NCBI RefSeq assembly: GCF_041053055.1 | Contig: NZ_CP163443.1 | Coordinates: 8,973,001-9,037,000, forward strand | Origin: Streptomyces sp. R41 | GTDB taxonomy: Bacteria; Actinomycetota; Actinomycetes; Streptomycetales; Streptomycetaceae | Length of the DNA stretch: 64,000 nt | Direction: 5' to 3' | Shown here: piece by piece, positions 24,726 through 32,939 of the stretch | Layout: every line of letters starts with the position of its first letter | Position numbering within the stretch: the first letter of the stretch is position 1 | The notes under the pieces: generated by a model | Told to the model about the DNA's origin: nothing | Databases searched by the model: none | Seen by the model: the letters and a program-made list of their open reading frames with translations, nothing else | Program-made: the position numbers and the translations under genes

Positions 24726-24896
24726 TCAGCGGAGAGGACGCCGCCGAGCGCGCCGGGTCAGCCGCACGGCGGCTACGGCAACATCGGCCACGAGAACCAC
24801 GATGCCGATGATCAGCAGATAGCCCAGACCTCCGGCTGTCGCGCCGATGATTCCCAGGACGACGGCAACGAGGGCGAGCAGGAGGAAGATCGCCAC
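24726..24896 (-). CDS. Small two-helix membrane protein
   Basis: A 56-residue protein starting at GTG with GGGAGGTG 10 bases upstream. Two hydrophobic segments (AIFLLLALVAVVLGIIGAT and LGYLLIIGIVVLVADVAVA) are followed by a basic end RLTRRARRRPLR. The same pattern, LGIIG...VVLVAD...RRRR, is in the eroded copy at 10540-10701. It lies 29 bases before the PRC-barrel gene's 3' end on the same strand. Function unknown. Confidence 0.7.
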   Translation of the reverse strand: MAIFLLLALVAVVLGIIGATAGGLGYLLIIGIVVLVADVAVAAVRLTRRARRRPLR

Positions 24897-24929
24897 GACT
24901 CGTACACCTCCCGTGGACCGTGCCGCCGC

Positions 24930-25289
24930 TCAGCGGCGTGCGAGTTCTGTTCGCCGTTCGCGCCCGGCTGAGTACGTCATGCCGTAGTGCTGGAAGATCG
25001 CTTCCTCCTGCTCGGCGGCCAGGATGTCGTCCGTGCCGATCGAAAGAGCCCTCCTCACCAGGCTCCTGGCGTAGGAGATCTTCACGTAACCCGGCCCCGG
25101 GAGTGCGTCGTCGAGGGGCACGAAGACCAGGCGCCGGTGAGAGTCGGGAGCCCGGTCCGTACGGTGACCGCGGGCTGGTTCGTCGGTGGTGGTGCCCCCG
25201 TAGACCGCTTCGACCACGCCGATCTTGTGCCCCTTCGGGTCGACGACGTCATGGGTGCACCACGCGCGGATGTCGGCTGCCTTGATCAT
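24930..25289 (-). CDS. PRC-barrel domain protein, copy B (internally frameshifted)
   Basis: A 119-residue paralogue of the protein at 18182: DIRAWCTHDVVDPKGHKIG, RRLVFVPLDDALPGPGYV, DDILAAEQEEAIFQHYGMTY. Between DEPA and RRLVF the residues RGHRTDRAPDSH have no similarity, but the +1 reading of the same bases gives AVTVRTGLP, the expected sequence. So one base was gained at about 25182 and the frame restored about 30 bases later, leaving a scrambled strand of the barrel. GGAGG lies 8 bases before the ATG. It may still fold, but the change is unusual. Confidence 0.75.
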   Translation of the reverse strand: MIKAADIRAWCTHDVVDPKGHKIGVVEAVYGGTTTDEPARGHRTDRAPDSHRRLVFVPLDDALPGPGYVKISYARSLVRRALSIGTDDILAAEQEEAIFQHYGMTYSAGRERRTELARR

Positions 25290-25382
25290 GCGCCGTCCCT
25301 CCTGAGCGGGACACCCGTCGACGCGGGCCGGGCCCCTTGGAAGGTCGCCGCCTGGCCGGAACCGCCGGTGCGGCTGTGACAA

Positions 25383-25410
25383 CGACTCCGGCGCAAACAC
25401 GCCGGAGTCG
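25383..25410 (-). terminator. Terminator hairpin after the desaturase gene
   Basis: A perfect 11-bp stem (25383-25393 and 25400-25410) with loop CAAACA, about 107 bases downstream of the desaturase stop and upstream of the PRC-barrel gene. Confidence 0.7.
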
Positions 25411-25516
25411 CCCTTCAGGGCGGCTGCACGTGAGAGTGAGCCAACCCACGATCCATGTAGTTACTGCGGCTGGTACGGCTTGCGCTTCTCCCTGGCGTCG
25501 CCTCAACCACGCTCTC

Positions 25517-26611
25517 CTACGGCTCCCGTGATCCATCCGGCACCGAGTGACGCAGGACGCGGCCCCACATGGACACGTACTGGCGCCACAGCGACCCGCT
25601 CACGTACGTGATCCCGTGCCGGGCGCAGATCTCGCGTACCCGTGGCGCGAGTTCGGAGTAGCGGTTGCTGGGCAGGTCGGGGAAGACGTGGTGTTCGATC
25701 TGGTGGCTCAGGTTGCCGGTGAGTATGTGGAGGAGGTAACCGCCCTCGATGTTCGCCGAGCCTTGGATCTGGCGCAGGTACCACTGGCCGCGGGTCTCGC
25801 CCTCCAGTTGCTCCTCCTCGTACGAGAAGGTCTGGACGTCGCCCGGGAAGTGGCCGCAGAAGATCACGGTGTGCGCCCAGATGTTGCGAAGCCCGTTCGC
25901 GGTGACGTTGCCGACCAGGCAGGGCAGCGCGGACGGGCCCGCGAGAAGCGGGAAGAGGACGTAGTCCTTGGCCGCCTGGCGCACGGCCTTGCGGGCCAGG
26001 CCAGCCAGGTCGCCGAGAAAGGCCCGCGCGCTCTTGCGCCCTGACGGCAGGGCGTCCGCCTCCAGGTCGTAGAGGGCGATGCCCCACTCGAAGACGGGGG
26101 CGAGCAGAGCGGTGTACAGCGGCTGGAGGAGGTGGACCGGATGCCAGGGCTGGTCCGGGCTCATGCGCAGGATGGTGTAGCCGAGATCCCGGTCGAGACC
26201 GACGACGTTGGTGTAGGTGTGGTGCAGGTGGTTGTGGGTGTGCTTCCAGGCGTCGGCGGGGGTGAGGAAGTCCCACTCCCAGGTGGTGGAGTGGATCGCC
26301 GGGTCGCCCATCCAGTCCCACTGGCCGTGCAGGATGTTGTGGCCCAGCTCCATGTTCTCCAGGATCTTGGCGGTGGTCAGCATCGCGGTGCCCGCGAGCC
26401 AGGCGGGCGGAAAGAGGGATACGGCGAGGGCGGCGCGGCCGCCGGTCTCCAGGCCGCGCTGCGCGGCGATCACCGTACGGATGTAGCGGGCGTCCTGCGC
26501 GCCGCGCGCCGCGACGATCTCGGCTCGGATCCGGTCGAGCTCCTCGCCGAGCAACTCCGTGTGATCTTCGGGCGACTCAAGAGGGGTGACTGGTACGGCA
26601 GTTGTGGACAT
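25517..26611 (-). CDS. Membrane fatty-acid desaturase
   Basis: A 364-residue di-iron desaturase with the three histidine boxes: HNILHGQWD near 93, HTHNHLHH near 123 and HQIEHHVFP near 310. Hydrophobic segments flank them. It introduces double bonds into membrane acyl chains using O2 and electrons from the reductase gene just upstream (20 bases apart, same strand). GGAG lies 6 bases before the ATG at 26611. The pair resembles the DesA3-Rv3230c system of Mycobacterium tuberculosis, a stearoyl-CoA delta-9 desaturase. Keeping membranes fluid fits the cold and stress theme. Confidence 0.9.
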   Translation of the reverse strand: MSTTAVPVTPLESPEDHTELLGEELDRIRAEIVAARGAQDARYIRTVIAAQRGLETGGRAALAVSLFPPAWLAGTAMLTTAKILENMELGHNILHGQWDWMGDPAIHSTTWEWDFLTPADAWKHTHNHLHHTYTNVVGLDRDLGYTILRMSPDQPWHPVHLLQPLYTALLAPVFEWGIALYDLEADALPSGRKSARAFLGDLAGLARKAVRQAAKDYVLFPLLAGPSALPCLVGNVTANGLRNIWAHTVIFCGHFPGDVQTFSYEEEQLEGETRGQWYLRQIQGSANIEGGYLLHILTGNLSHQIEHHVFPDLPSNRYSELAPRVREICARHGITYVSGSLWRQYVSMWGRVLRHSVPDGSREP

Positions 26612-26630
26612 TGCAGGCTCCTCGAGGGGC

Positions 26631-27821
26631 CTAGAGAGCGAGGGCGAGCGGACCTGCCGCACCATTGACGCAGGTCTGGATCAACTCGCCCGGTTCGCCG
26701 TGCAGTTCACCGGTCCGCAGATCGCGGACACGGCCGTGGACCAGCGGGACGAGGCAGCCGAAGCAGATCCCCCGGCGGCAGCCGTACGGCATCACCACAC
26801 CGGCCGCCTCCCCGGTCTCCAGAAGAGGCACGCCCGCGGACGCGTCGGCCTCGACGCCGCTGTGCTCGAACCGGACCCGGCCGCCCGGCGCGTCGGAGTC
26901 CTGCGGCAGCACGGGCGTCAGCCGGAAACGCTCCACGCGCAGACGCTCACCGGCCCCGGCCGCCGCCCAGTGCCGGGACATTGCGTCGAGCAGCCCGTCC
27001 GGACCGCAGGCCCAGGTCTCCCGGTCGTACCAGTCCGGGCAGAGCACGCCCATGTGCTCCGGGACCAGCCGGCCCGCGGTACGGGTGTACCGCGCGTGGA
27101 CGCTCAGCCAGGGCAACCGGGCTGCCAGCCCTGCCAGTTCGGCACGGAAGAGGAACTCGTCCGGACCGGGTGCGCTGTGCAGGAGTACGACGTCGGGGGC
27201 GGGCCCGGAGAAGCGGCGGCCCGCGAGGGTCCGCAGCATCCCCGCCACCGGGGTGATGCCGCTGCCCGCCGTCACCATCAGCATCCTCGGCGGCAGCGGA
27301 TCCTCCGGCAGCGTGAACTCGCCCTGCGCGGGGCCGAGTCGGAGCACCGTGCCGCAACGCGTGCGGTGCACGAGGTGCGGGGAGACCCGGCCGCCGGGTT
27401 CCGCCTTGACCGTGATCGTCAGCGTTCGGCCCGGCGCCTCGGGGGGTGAGGTGATCGAGTACGTACGCCAGTGCCGTACGCCGTCGATCTCCACCCCCAC
27501 CGGCAGGTACTGCCCGGCGCGGTGCCCCGCCCAGCCGCGGCCGGGACGGATCTCCAGCGTGGCCGCCCCGGCGCACTCCGGCCGCACGGCGACCACCCGG
27601 CCCGCGGGATGGCGGGCGGACAGCAGCGGGTCGATCAGGCCGAAGTAGTCGTCCGGAGCGAGGGGACTCGCAAGCGGGTTCACGAGAGCACTGGCGATCC
27701 GGCCCGCCACCGTCGGCACACGGCCGCTGCCCCATTCGGCGAGCCGGTCGGCAAAGCCGAGGAGAGCGGCGAGCGAGCGGGCCGACGGCATGGACGGGGT
27801 CGGTGCGCGCAGAACCGGCAT
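26631..27821 (-). CDS. Ferredoxin reductase (FAD, NAD(P)H, [2Fe-2S])
   Basis: A 396-residue flavoprotein with an FAD-binding barrel (HWRTYSITSPP), an NAD(P)-binding domain (LMVTAGSGITPVAGMLRTL and WACGPDGLLDAM) and a C-terminal plant-type [2Fe-2S] domain with CRRGICFGCLVPL and a final Cys at QTCVNGAAG. It passes electrons from NAD(P)H to the desaturase encoded next. The first 60 residues are a helical extension. The start at 27821 has GAAGGG about 9 bases upstream. Confidence 0.9.
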   Translation of the reverse strand: MPVLRAPTPSMPSARSLAALLGFADRLAEWGSGRVPTVAGRIASALVNPLASPLAPDDYFGLIDPLLSARHPAGRVVAVRPECAGAATLEIRPGRGWAGHRAGQYLPVGVEIDGVRHWRTYSITSPPEAPGRTLTITVKAEPGGRVSPHLVHRTRCGTVLRLGPAQGEFTLPEDPLPPRMLMVTAGSGITPVAGMLRTLAGRRFSGPAPDVVLLHSAPGPDEFLFRAELAGLAARLPWLSVHARYTRTAGRLVPEHMGVLCPDWYDRETWACGPDGLLDAMSRHWAAAGAGERLRVERFRLTPVLPQDSDAPGGRVRFEHSGVEADASAGVPLLETGEAAGVVMPYGCRRGICFGCLVPLVHGRVRDLRTGELHGEPGELIQTCVNGAAGPLALAL

Positions 27822-28231
27822 GGGAGGGAACCCTTCTCTCACCACAGGGCACACGCGGGGGCAGGGCGCGTCGGGCACGTCATCTCATCGAGCGCATCCC
27901 CGCACCACGTACTCGGGATCACCTCGGTCACGCGCGTCGGGCCCCCGGGTGGCGGGCCGCAGCCGGCGTCCCGCCAGAGAACCACAACGACACGGCCCGT
28001 GGCGGACGTTGGACCAGATTCCGCCACCCCACACACCCCTCCCTTCACACGCGCCGAGCGACACGGGTGATCCCGCCCGGCGCACGCGGAAGGACCTCGG
28101 AAGCAAGGGCGTACGGATTCCGTGCCCGTCCGTGGCACCATGGCCGAATCCCGCATCCGGACAGGCAGCCAGGGCGGCGATCCGGTCACCTCCACGACTC
28201 CTCACACGCCGGTTCCGGCCAATGCGGGCGG
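27822..28231. other. Intergenic region upstream of the reductase-desaturase operon
   Basis: About 410 bases. It must hold the promoter of the reductase-desaturase operon, but I find no convincing hexamer pair. No gene is supportable on either strand. Confidence 0.4.
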
Positions 28232-28882
28232 CTATCCGGGCCGTTGGGTCCGGTCGTTGTGGGCGAGGCCGTCCGGATGTTCCTTCGTGCGCTCGCCAAG
28301 AGGAAGAACCAGTACGCGGAAGGTCGTCGGGCCGGGCAGGCGCTCGATCCGACCCACGTCCTGCCAGCCCCAGTCCTTGAAGACGGCACAGGCCGAAACG
28401 GCGGACTGATCCACCAACGTGACGCCGAGCGAAGCCTGATGGTCGGTGAGCAGGCGCTCCTGGAGCCGACGGGCGAGCCCACGGGCGTGCTGATGCGGAT
28501 GGACGACGGTTTCCAGGATCGCGAAGACGTGTCCGGACGCGGTCAGTTGCTCCAGATTCTGCGGCAGTGGCCCGTCGAACCCCTGCCACCAGGAGCCGTC
28601 GCGCGGCACGGAGAAGCCGCAGACGCACCCTGTCAGGGCCTCCGCCTCGGCGACCAGCATGTCGAATCCCGGCAGTTTCACGTCGTCCGCCAGACGGCGC
28701 AGGAACTTCTGCCGGTCGTGGAACTCCTCGCCGGGCTCGGCAGCGGAGGACTCCACGTACAGATCCGCCAGGTCCTCCCGCAGGCCCTCGGCCTGCCAGC
28801 GGTTCAGCCGGCGCAGCCGCACCGTGTCCAGGTTGAGACGCTCCGAGCCTTCGGGTTCGTGCGGTTGCCGTGGGGTGCGCAT
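28232..28882 (-). CDS. GNAT-like acetyltransferase, stand-alone paralogue
   Basis: A 216-residue protein with a GNAT-like fold: FDMLVAEAEALTGCVCGFSV, WWQGFDGPLPQNLEQL, VFAILETVVHPHQHARGLARRLQ. It is closely related to the GNAT gene of the module at 31852 and to the fragment at 13250. The acetyl-CoA loop (PHQHARGLARRL) is better preserved here than in the module copy. GAGGC precedes the ATG at 28882. The shared ~30-bp element lies at 28950-28981, so it has its own regulated promoter. The substrate is unknown. Confidence 0.75.
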   Translation of the reverse strand: MRTPRQPHEPEGSERLNLDTVRLRRLNRWQAEGLREDLADLYVESSAAEPGEEFHDRQKFLRRLADDVKLPGFDMLVAEAEALTGCVCGFSVPRDGSWWQGFDGPLPQNLEQLTASGHVFAILETVVHPHQHARGLARRLQERLLTDHQASLGVTLVDQSAVSACAVFKDWGWQDVGRIERLPGPTTFRVLVLPLGERTKEHPDGLAHNDRTQRPG

Positions 28883-28949
28883 GGGGCGCCTCGGTTCAGG
28901 AGACCGGCAGATGTGCGGGAGTGCCATCGTGGCCGATGGGCGGTGCGGC

Positions 28950-28981
28950 GCCGGGGTCCGGGACGTCTGTACACCAGCGTA
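28950..28981 (-). promoter_or_regulatory. Shared upstream element, GNAT copy
   Basis: Minus-strand reading TACGCTGGTGTACAGACGTC followed by CCGGACCCCGGC, matching the elements at 13890-13920 and 33156-33187. It lies 68 bases upstream of the GNAT start. Confidence 0.6.
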
Positions 28982-29104
28982 GCCCCGGATCGGTGCCCCG
29001 GCGGGGCCCGTTGGGGGCACGGGGCCACTGGGCGCCGATGGACGAACGGTGAACGCGCTGGCCGGAACCATCCGTGGGCAGCGTAGCCGGACGGCGGAAA
29101 CCCT

Positions 29105-29129
29105 GTTTGAACGCGGGCTGCCCGGGAAG
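29105..29129 (+). promoter_or_regulatory. Possible autoregulatory promoter of the sigma factor
   Basis: GTTT, a 15-base spacer and GGGAAG partly match the SigB-type consensus; the -10 lacks the final TA. It lies about 115 bases before the sigma start codon. Weak call. Confidence 0.3.
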
Positions 29130-29244
29130 CCGTCCGGTGTGCTTCGGACCGGAGGCACGCCCGTGGGAGCAGCTGTCGCTGCTCCCCTGTGCGCTGCGGT
29201 CTGCCGGCTCCCACGGTGAGCGACGCCACCGATCAGGGAGACAT

Positions 29245-30072
29245 ATGTCCATGCCGGCCGAACGCACGCAGAGCCCACGAAGCACACGCACCTACGACGA
29301 CACCCCGGACACCGACGCGGCGTTCCGCCGTATCGCTACCCTGCCGGACGGCCTGGAGAGGTCCGCGCTGCGCCAGGAGGTGGTGTGCGCCTGGATGCCG
29401 ATGGCCGTACGGCTCGCACGTCGCTTCCGCCATCGCGGCGAGACCTTCGAAGACCTCAAGCAGGTCGCCCAACTGGGCCTGGTCAAGGCGGTGTCCCGCT
29501 TCGACCCGAGTCTTGGCACCGCCTTCCCGAGCTTTGCCATACCGACGATCCTCGGCGAGGTGAAGCGGCACTTCCGTGACGAACTCTGGATCGTGCATGT
29601 GCCGCGGCGCGTACAGGATCTGCGCGGCCGGGTCCGGGCCGCCGGAAATGAGATCAGCTCCACGACGGGCGGTCGTGAACCGTCCGTCCCCGAGCTCGCC
29701 GCGCACACCGGCCTGACCAAGGCGGAGGTACGGCTGGGCCAGGGCGCGCTGGAGAGCTTCACCGCCCTGTCCATGGACGCCATGCCCGGCCACTCCGCGG
29801 ACACCTACCCGCTGACCGACACTCTCGGTGTGATGGAGCCCGGCTTCGACCGGGTCGTCAACCGTGAGGCGCTCCGACCCCTGCTGCGGGCACTGCCGGA
29901 ACGCGAACGGCAGATCCTGTACATGAGGTTTTTCTGCGAGATGACGCAGGCCCGCATCGGTTTGCAGCTCGGCGTCTCCCAGATGCACGTCTCCCGTCTG
30001 ATCACCCGCACCTGTACCCGCCTGCACGACCAGGTGATGGCCGACCCTCGTATTCGGAGGAGGGCCGCGTGA
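29245..30072 (+). CDS. SigB/SigF/SigG-type RNA polymerase sigma factor
   Basis: A 275-residue group 3 sigma factor. Region 2 is seen in VAQLGLVKAVSRFDPSLGTA and FAIPTILGEVKRHFRD (about 75-115), region 3 in VPELAAHTGLTKAEV and region 4.2 in MTQARIGLQLGVSQMHVSRL (about 235-255). The family directs stress and sporulation genes and is usually held by RsbW-type anti-sigma factors released by STAS antagonists. No intact anti-sigma gene is adjacent, but the STAS-led operon converges on it from the right. GGGAG lies 4 bases before the ATG. It probably transcribes GNNT-GGGTAT promoters such as that at 22581. Confidence 0.92.
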   Translation: MSMPAERTQSPRSTRTYDDTPDTDAAFRRIATLPDGLERSALRQEVVCAWMPMAVRLARRFRHRGETFEDLKQVAQLGLVKAVSRFDPSLGTAFPSFAIPTILGEVKRHFRDELWIVHVPRRVQDLRGRVRAAGNEISSTTGGREPSVPELAAHTGLTKAEVRLGQGALESFTALSMDAMPGHSADTYPLTDTLGVMEPGFDRVVNREALRPLLRALPERERQILYMRFFCEMTQARIGLQLGVSQMHVSRLITRTCTRLHDQVMADPRIRRRAA

Positions 30073-30297
30073 CGACGCCCCGGGTGCACGGGCGGCGCCC
30101 GCGAACGGCCCTGTCCCGCTCCACGTGTACCTGCTCCAGGCTTCACGCGGGGAAGACGGGACTGCGACCGGGTCCGGTACGAGCAGGTCTTTCCAAGCAG
30201 GCTCCCAGCCCCCGAGTCGGAAACGAGGCCGGCCGGACCGCGAACCCCGGCGCAGGGGCCGCGGTCGGTGGCGCGCCGGCTGTGGCGCGGAGTGGGG

Positions 30298-31014
30298 TCA
30301 GGACCCCAGTCCGAGGAGGGGCTCGGAGTCGTCGATGAAGGCGCGGGCCACATCGGACAGGCGTCGGTTGTGCGCACGGGCGTAACTGCGCAGGGTGGTG
30401 AAGGCCTGTTCCATGTCGATGCTCTGGCGTTCGGCGAGTTTGCCTTTGGCCTGCTCGATCAGTACGCGGCTGTTCAGCGCGGTCTGCAGTTGCTCGTTGA
30501 GGATCGTGCTGCGGTGGGTGGAGCGTTGTTGCAGGAGGCTGATGGTGGCGACGTCGGCCAGGGCCTGGGCGATGAGTGTGCCTGCCGGGTCGAAGGGGCC
30601 GGGGGCGGCGCGGAAGAGGTTGAGGGCGCCGACGACCTCGTCCCGCAGGCGCATGGGCAGTGCCTGGACCGCCCCGAACCCGCTGCGGTGGGCCGCTGTG
30701 ACGAAGCGCGGCCAGCGGTCGACCTCCTGGGTCAGGTCGGGGACGATCACCGGTGTGCCGGTGCGGAAGCACTCCAGACAGGGGCCTTCATCGTTCTGGA
30801 GCTGGAAGAGTTCCAGCAGGCGTACCTGTTCGTCGGAGGCGGCCATGACGCGGAGTTCGCCGTCGTGGTCCGCGAGCAGCACTCCGGCCGCACTGGCGCC
30901 GAGCATCGCCACGCAGCGGTCGGTGAGCAGCCGCAGGAAGTCGATCAGGTCGAAGTCGGCGACCAGGTTGTCCGCCAGCTCGACGAAGGTCTTGGCCAGG
31001 AGCCGCTGATTCAT
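30298..31014 (-). CDS. GAF-ANTAR regulator (type 2), module copy 2
   Basis: A 238-residue protein with GAF domain (about 20-150, DEGPCLECFRTGTPVIV, LPMRLRDEVVGALNLFR) and ANTAR domain (about 165-228, LIEQAKGKLAERQSIDMEQA, ARAHNRRLSDVARAFIDD). It closely matches the protein at 11651. Cysteines in PCLEC could serve redox or metal sensing. GAGGGTG lies 5 bases before the ATG. It is the last gene of the four-gene module and lies 79 bases after the type 1 GAF-ANTAR gene. Predicted to bind mRNA leaders as an antiterminator. Confidence 0.87.
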   Translation of the reverse strand: MNQRLLAKTFVELADNLVADFDLIDFLRLLTDRCVAMLGASAAGVLLADHDGELRVMAASDEQVRLLELFQLQNDEGPCLECFRTGTPVIVPDLTQEVDRWPRFVTAAHRSGFGAVQALPMRLRDEVVGALNLFRAAPGPFDPAGTLIAQALADVATISLLQQRSTHRSTILNEQLQTALNSRVLIEQAKGKLAERQSIDMEQAFTTLRSYARAHNRRLSDVARAFIDDSEPLLGLGS

Positions 31015-31093
31015 CGTGTCACCCTCGATAGAGACTATTCCCACCGAAAGGGGGGCGGGAAGTCCAGATGGTTCGTCGGTCGGCGCCGGTGCG

Positions 31094-31855
31094 TCAGGTT
31101 TCCTCGTCGGCCTGGTCCGGCTCCGCACACGGGGAGAAGCGGAGCCGGTGGGCCACCACATCGGCGGCCACGTCCGAGAGCGGGGGGCCCTGCATGTAGG
31201 CGTGGGCGCGCAGCCGTACGAAGGCCTCGTCGATGCCGACGCCGAGCTGGACGGTGAGGATGCCGGTGGCCTGGTCGATCTCCGCCCGGTATCCGCCGAG
31301 GTCCTCGAAGCCGCGGTCCGGCGACGGCCCGCCAGCCGGCGCGCCCGTCTCGTCGATCCGGGCGTCGAGCAGGAGCAGCGTCGCGAGATCGGCGAACGCC
31401 AGTGCGTCGGCCAGCTCCTCTGCATCCAGCACGGTCGGCACGTCGGCGTACAGGTCCAGGACTCCCGGGCTGATCGCCCCCATCTGCAGGGGGAACGCGA
31501 AGACCGAGCGTGCCCCGGTTTCCAGGGCCGCATCCGCGAACACGGCCCAGCGGTCCTGCAGCACACCGGTCAGCAGATCGGGTGTCAGGACGGCCGAGCC
31601 GTGCAGGAAGGCATCCACGCAGGGCCCCTCGCCCAGCGTGAGCTGCAACTCCTCCAACTGCTCGCTGATGTCGTCGGTGCTGCACAGCGGATGGCTCGCC
31701 GCAGTCCGGGACATCGCCGACAGCCCGGCCCCGCCGACCGGCAGCGCGGCCACGGCCGCGGTGCACACATCCACCACACCGACCCGGGCACCGCGTCGCG
31801 CAGCCTGCTCCGCGACCAGCGTCTGGATGCGGGCCGACCGGCCGGCGGACGTCAT
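31094..31855 (-). CDS. GAF-ANTAR regulator (type 1), module copy 2
   Basis: A 253-residue protein with a GAF-like domain (about 20-165, LGEGPCVDAFLHGSAVL, ARSVFAFPLQMGAISPGVLD) and an ANTAR domain (about 190-240, EIDQATGILTVQLGVGIDEA). The paralogue at 12408 has a longer repetitive tail. The ATG overlaps the GNAT stop as ATGA, giving coupled translation. Having two different GAF-ANTAR proteins in one operon suggests a heterodimeric or two-input RNA-level switch. Confidence 0.85.
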   Translation of the reverse strand: MTSAGRSARIQTLVAEQAARRGARVGVVDVCTAAVAALPVGGAGLSAMSRTAASHPLCSTDDISEQLEELQLTLGEGPCVDAFLHGSAVLTPDLLTGVLQDRWAVFADAALETGARSVFAFPLQMGAISPGVLDLYADVPTVLDAEELADALAFADLATLLLLDARIDETGAPAGGPSPDRGFEDLGGYRAEIDQATGILTVQLGVGIDEAFVRLRAHAYMQGPPLSDVAADVVAHRLRFSPCAEPDQADEET

Positions 31856-32517
31856 CCGGGCCACCGCGTCCAGGCATCGTGAGCAAGTTCCTCCAGCCGC
31901 GCCGCGGTTCGCTCCCCGACCGGAAGGACCAGCACCCGGAGCAGCCTGGCGGTGATCGGCTTCCAGATCTCTCCCACGTCCAGCCATCCCCAGGAACGGA
32001 GCGCGGCGAGGGTGGGGTGATCGGCCCCGTCCACCAGGGTGGCGCCGAGAGACGCCTGCTGGTCGGCCAGCAGCCGCTCCTGCAGCCGGCGGGCCACCTC
32101 CTGGTCCTGCGGATGAGGGCGGACCAGGAGGTCGGTGATCGCGAAGACGCCGCTGGACGCTATGAGTTGCTCGATGCCGCGCGGGAGTGCCCCGTCGAAC
32201 CCGAGCCACCAGAAGCCGTGGCTGCACACTGGGAAGCCGAAAGCGCATCCCACGAGGCCGTCCGTCTCTGCGATCACCATGGCGAAGCCCGGCCGCCGGA
32301 TGTCGGCGGTGAGACGGTTCAGGAAGTGCCGGCGGCTGGGACGGCGGTACGCCTCAGGAGGTGACGTCTCACGGGAGTCCATGTACAGATCCGTCAGCTG
32401 CCCGCTCAGACCGTGCGCCTGCCGGCGGTTCACCCGACGCAACCGGACCGCGTCCATGGTGGACGACTCGCTGCCACGGGGCTTTCGTGGCTGTCCCCGC
32501 CCCGACCGGACCGTCAC
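31852..32517 (-). CDS. GNAT-like acetyltransferase, module copy 2
   Basis: A 221-residue protein with GNAT-like layout: FAMVIAETDGLVGCAFGFP, WWLGFDGALPRGIEQLIAS, VFAITDLLVRPHPQDQEVAR, WGWLDVGEI. The acetyl-CoA loop lacks the usual Q/R-x-x-G-x-G/A glycine pattern, so activity is uncertain and it may be a sensor. It starts at GTG overlapping the STAS stop (GTGA), and ends overlapping the next ATG. The tight coupling implies a stoichiometric complex with its neighbours. Confidence 0.78.
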   Translation of the reverse strand: MTVRSGRGQPRKPRGSESSTMDAVRLRRVNRRQAHGLSGQLTDLYMDSRETSPPEAYRRPSRRHFLNRLTADIRRPGFAMVIAETDGLVGCAFGFPVCSHGFWWLGFDGALPRGIEQLIASSGVFAITDLLVRPHPQDQEVARRLQERLLADQQASLGATLVDGADHPTLAALRSWGWLDVGEIWKPITARLLRVLVLPVGERTAARLEELAHDAWTRWPG

Positions 32518-32939
32518 CGCGCATCACCCGAGAGCACAGAGGCAAGCGGAAGTGTCCGGTGCGGTGGGGTTTGGGCGGTCGGGGCCGGGACACCCCCGGG
32601 AGGAGGTGACAGATGCCCGGACGGAACGCCGAGGAGTAGGGACCCGGAGCCGGTGAGGTCGAGTATCAGGCCCAGCGTCGGTGGCGGGTGGTGCAGTCGC
32701 AGGGTCCCGCCGGCTTCTGCGGCCTTCTGCGCGGCGTGGAGGAAGGCGTTGAGGCCGCTGCAGTCGCAGAAGGCGACAGGGGTGAGGTCGACGTCGATGG
32801 TGCGGATGCCGTCGCTCAGGCACTGCGCCAGTGCCGAGTGCACCAGCGGGGCCGATTCCAGGTCGATCTCGCCGGCCAGGGTGATCAGTGCCCGTTTCCT
32901 TCGGCCATGACGGTAGACGGTGAGCTGGGGGAGGGGCAT
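32514..32939 (-). CDS. STAS anti-sigma factor antagonist, module copy 2
   Basis: A 141-residue protein with a full STAS domain (about 5-105): ALITLAGEIDLESAPLVHSA, IRTIDVDLTPVAFCDCSGLN, LRLHHPPPTLGLILDLTG. Ser in DCSG is the predicted phosphorylation site. The last 35 residues are a Pro/Ser tail. GAGGCGTC precedes the ATG. It heads a four-gene operon (STAS, GNAT, GAF-ANTAR, GAF-ANTAR). The partner kinase is not nearby. The nearby sigma factor at 29245 is a candidate final target, which is inference. Confidence 0.87.
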   Translation of the reverse strand: MPLPQLTVYRHGRRKRALITLAGEIDLESAPLVHSALAQCLSDGIRTIDVDLTPVAFCDCSGLNAFLHAAQKAAEAGGTLRLHHPPPTLGLILDLTGSGSLLLGVPSGHLSPPPGGVPAPTAQTPPHRTLPLASVLSGDAR

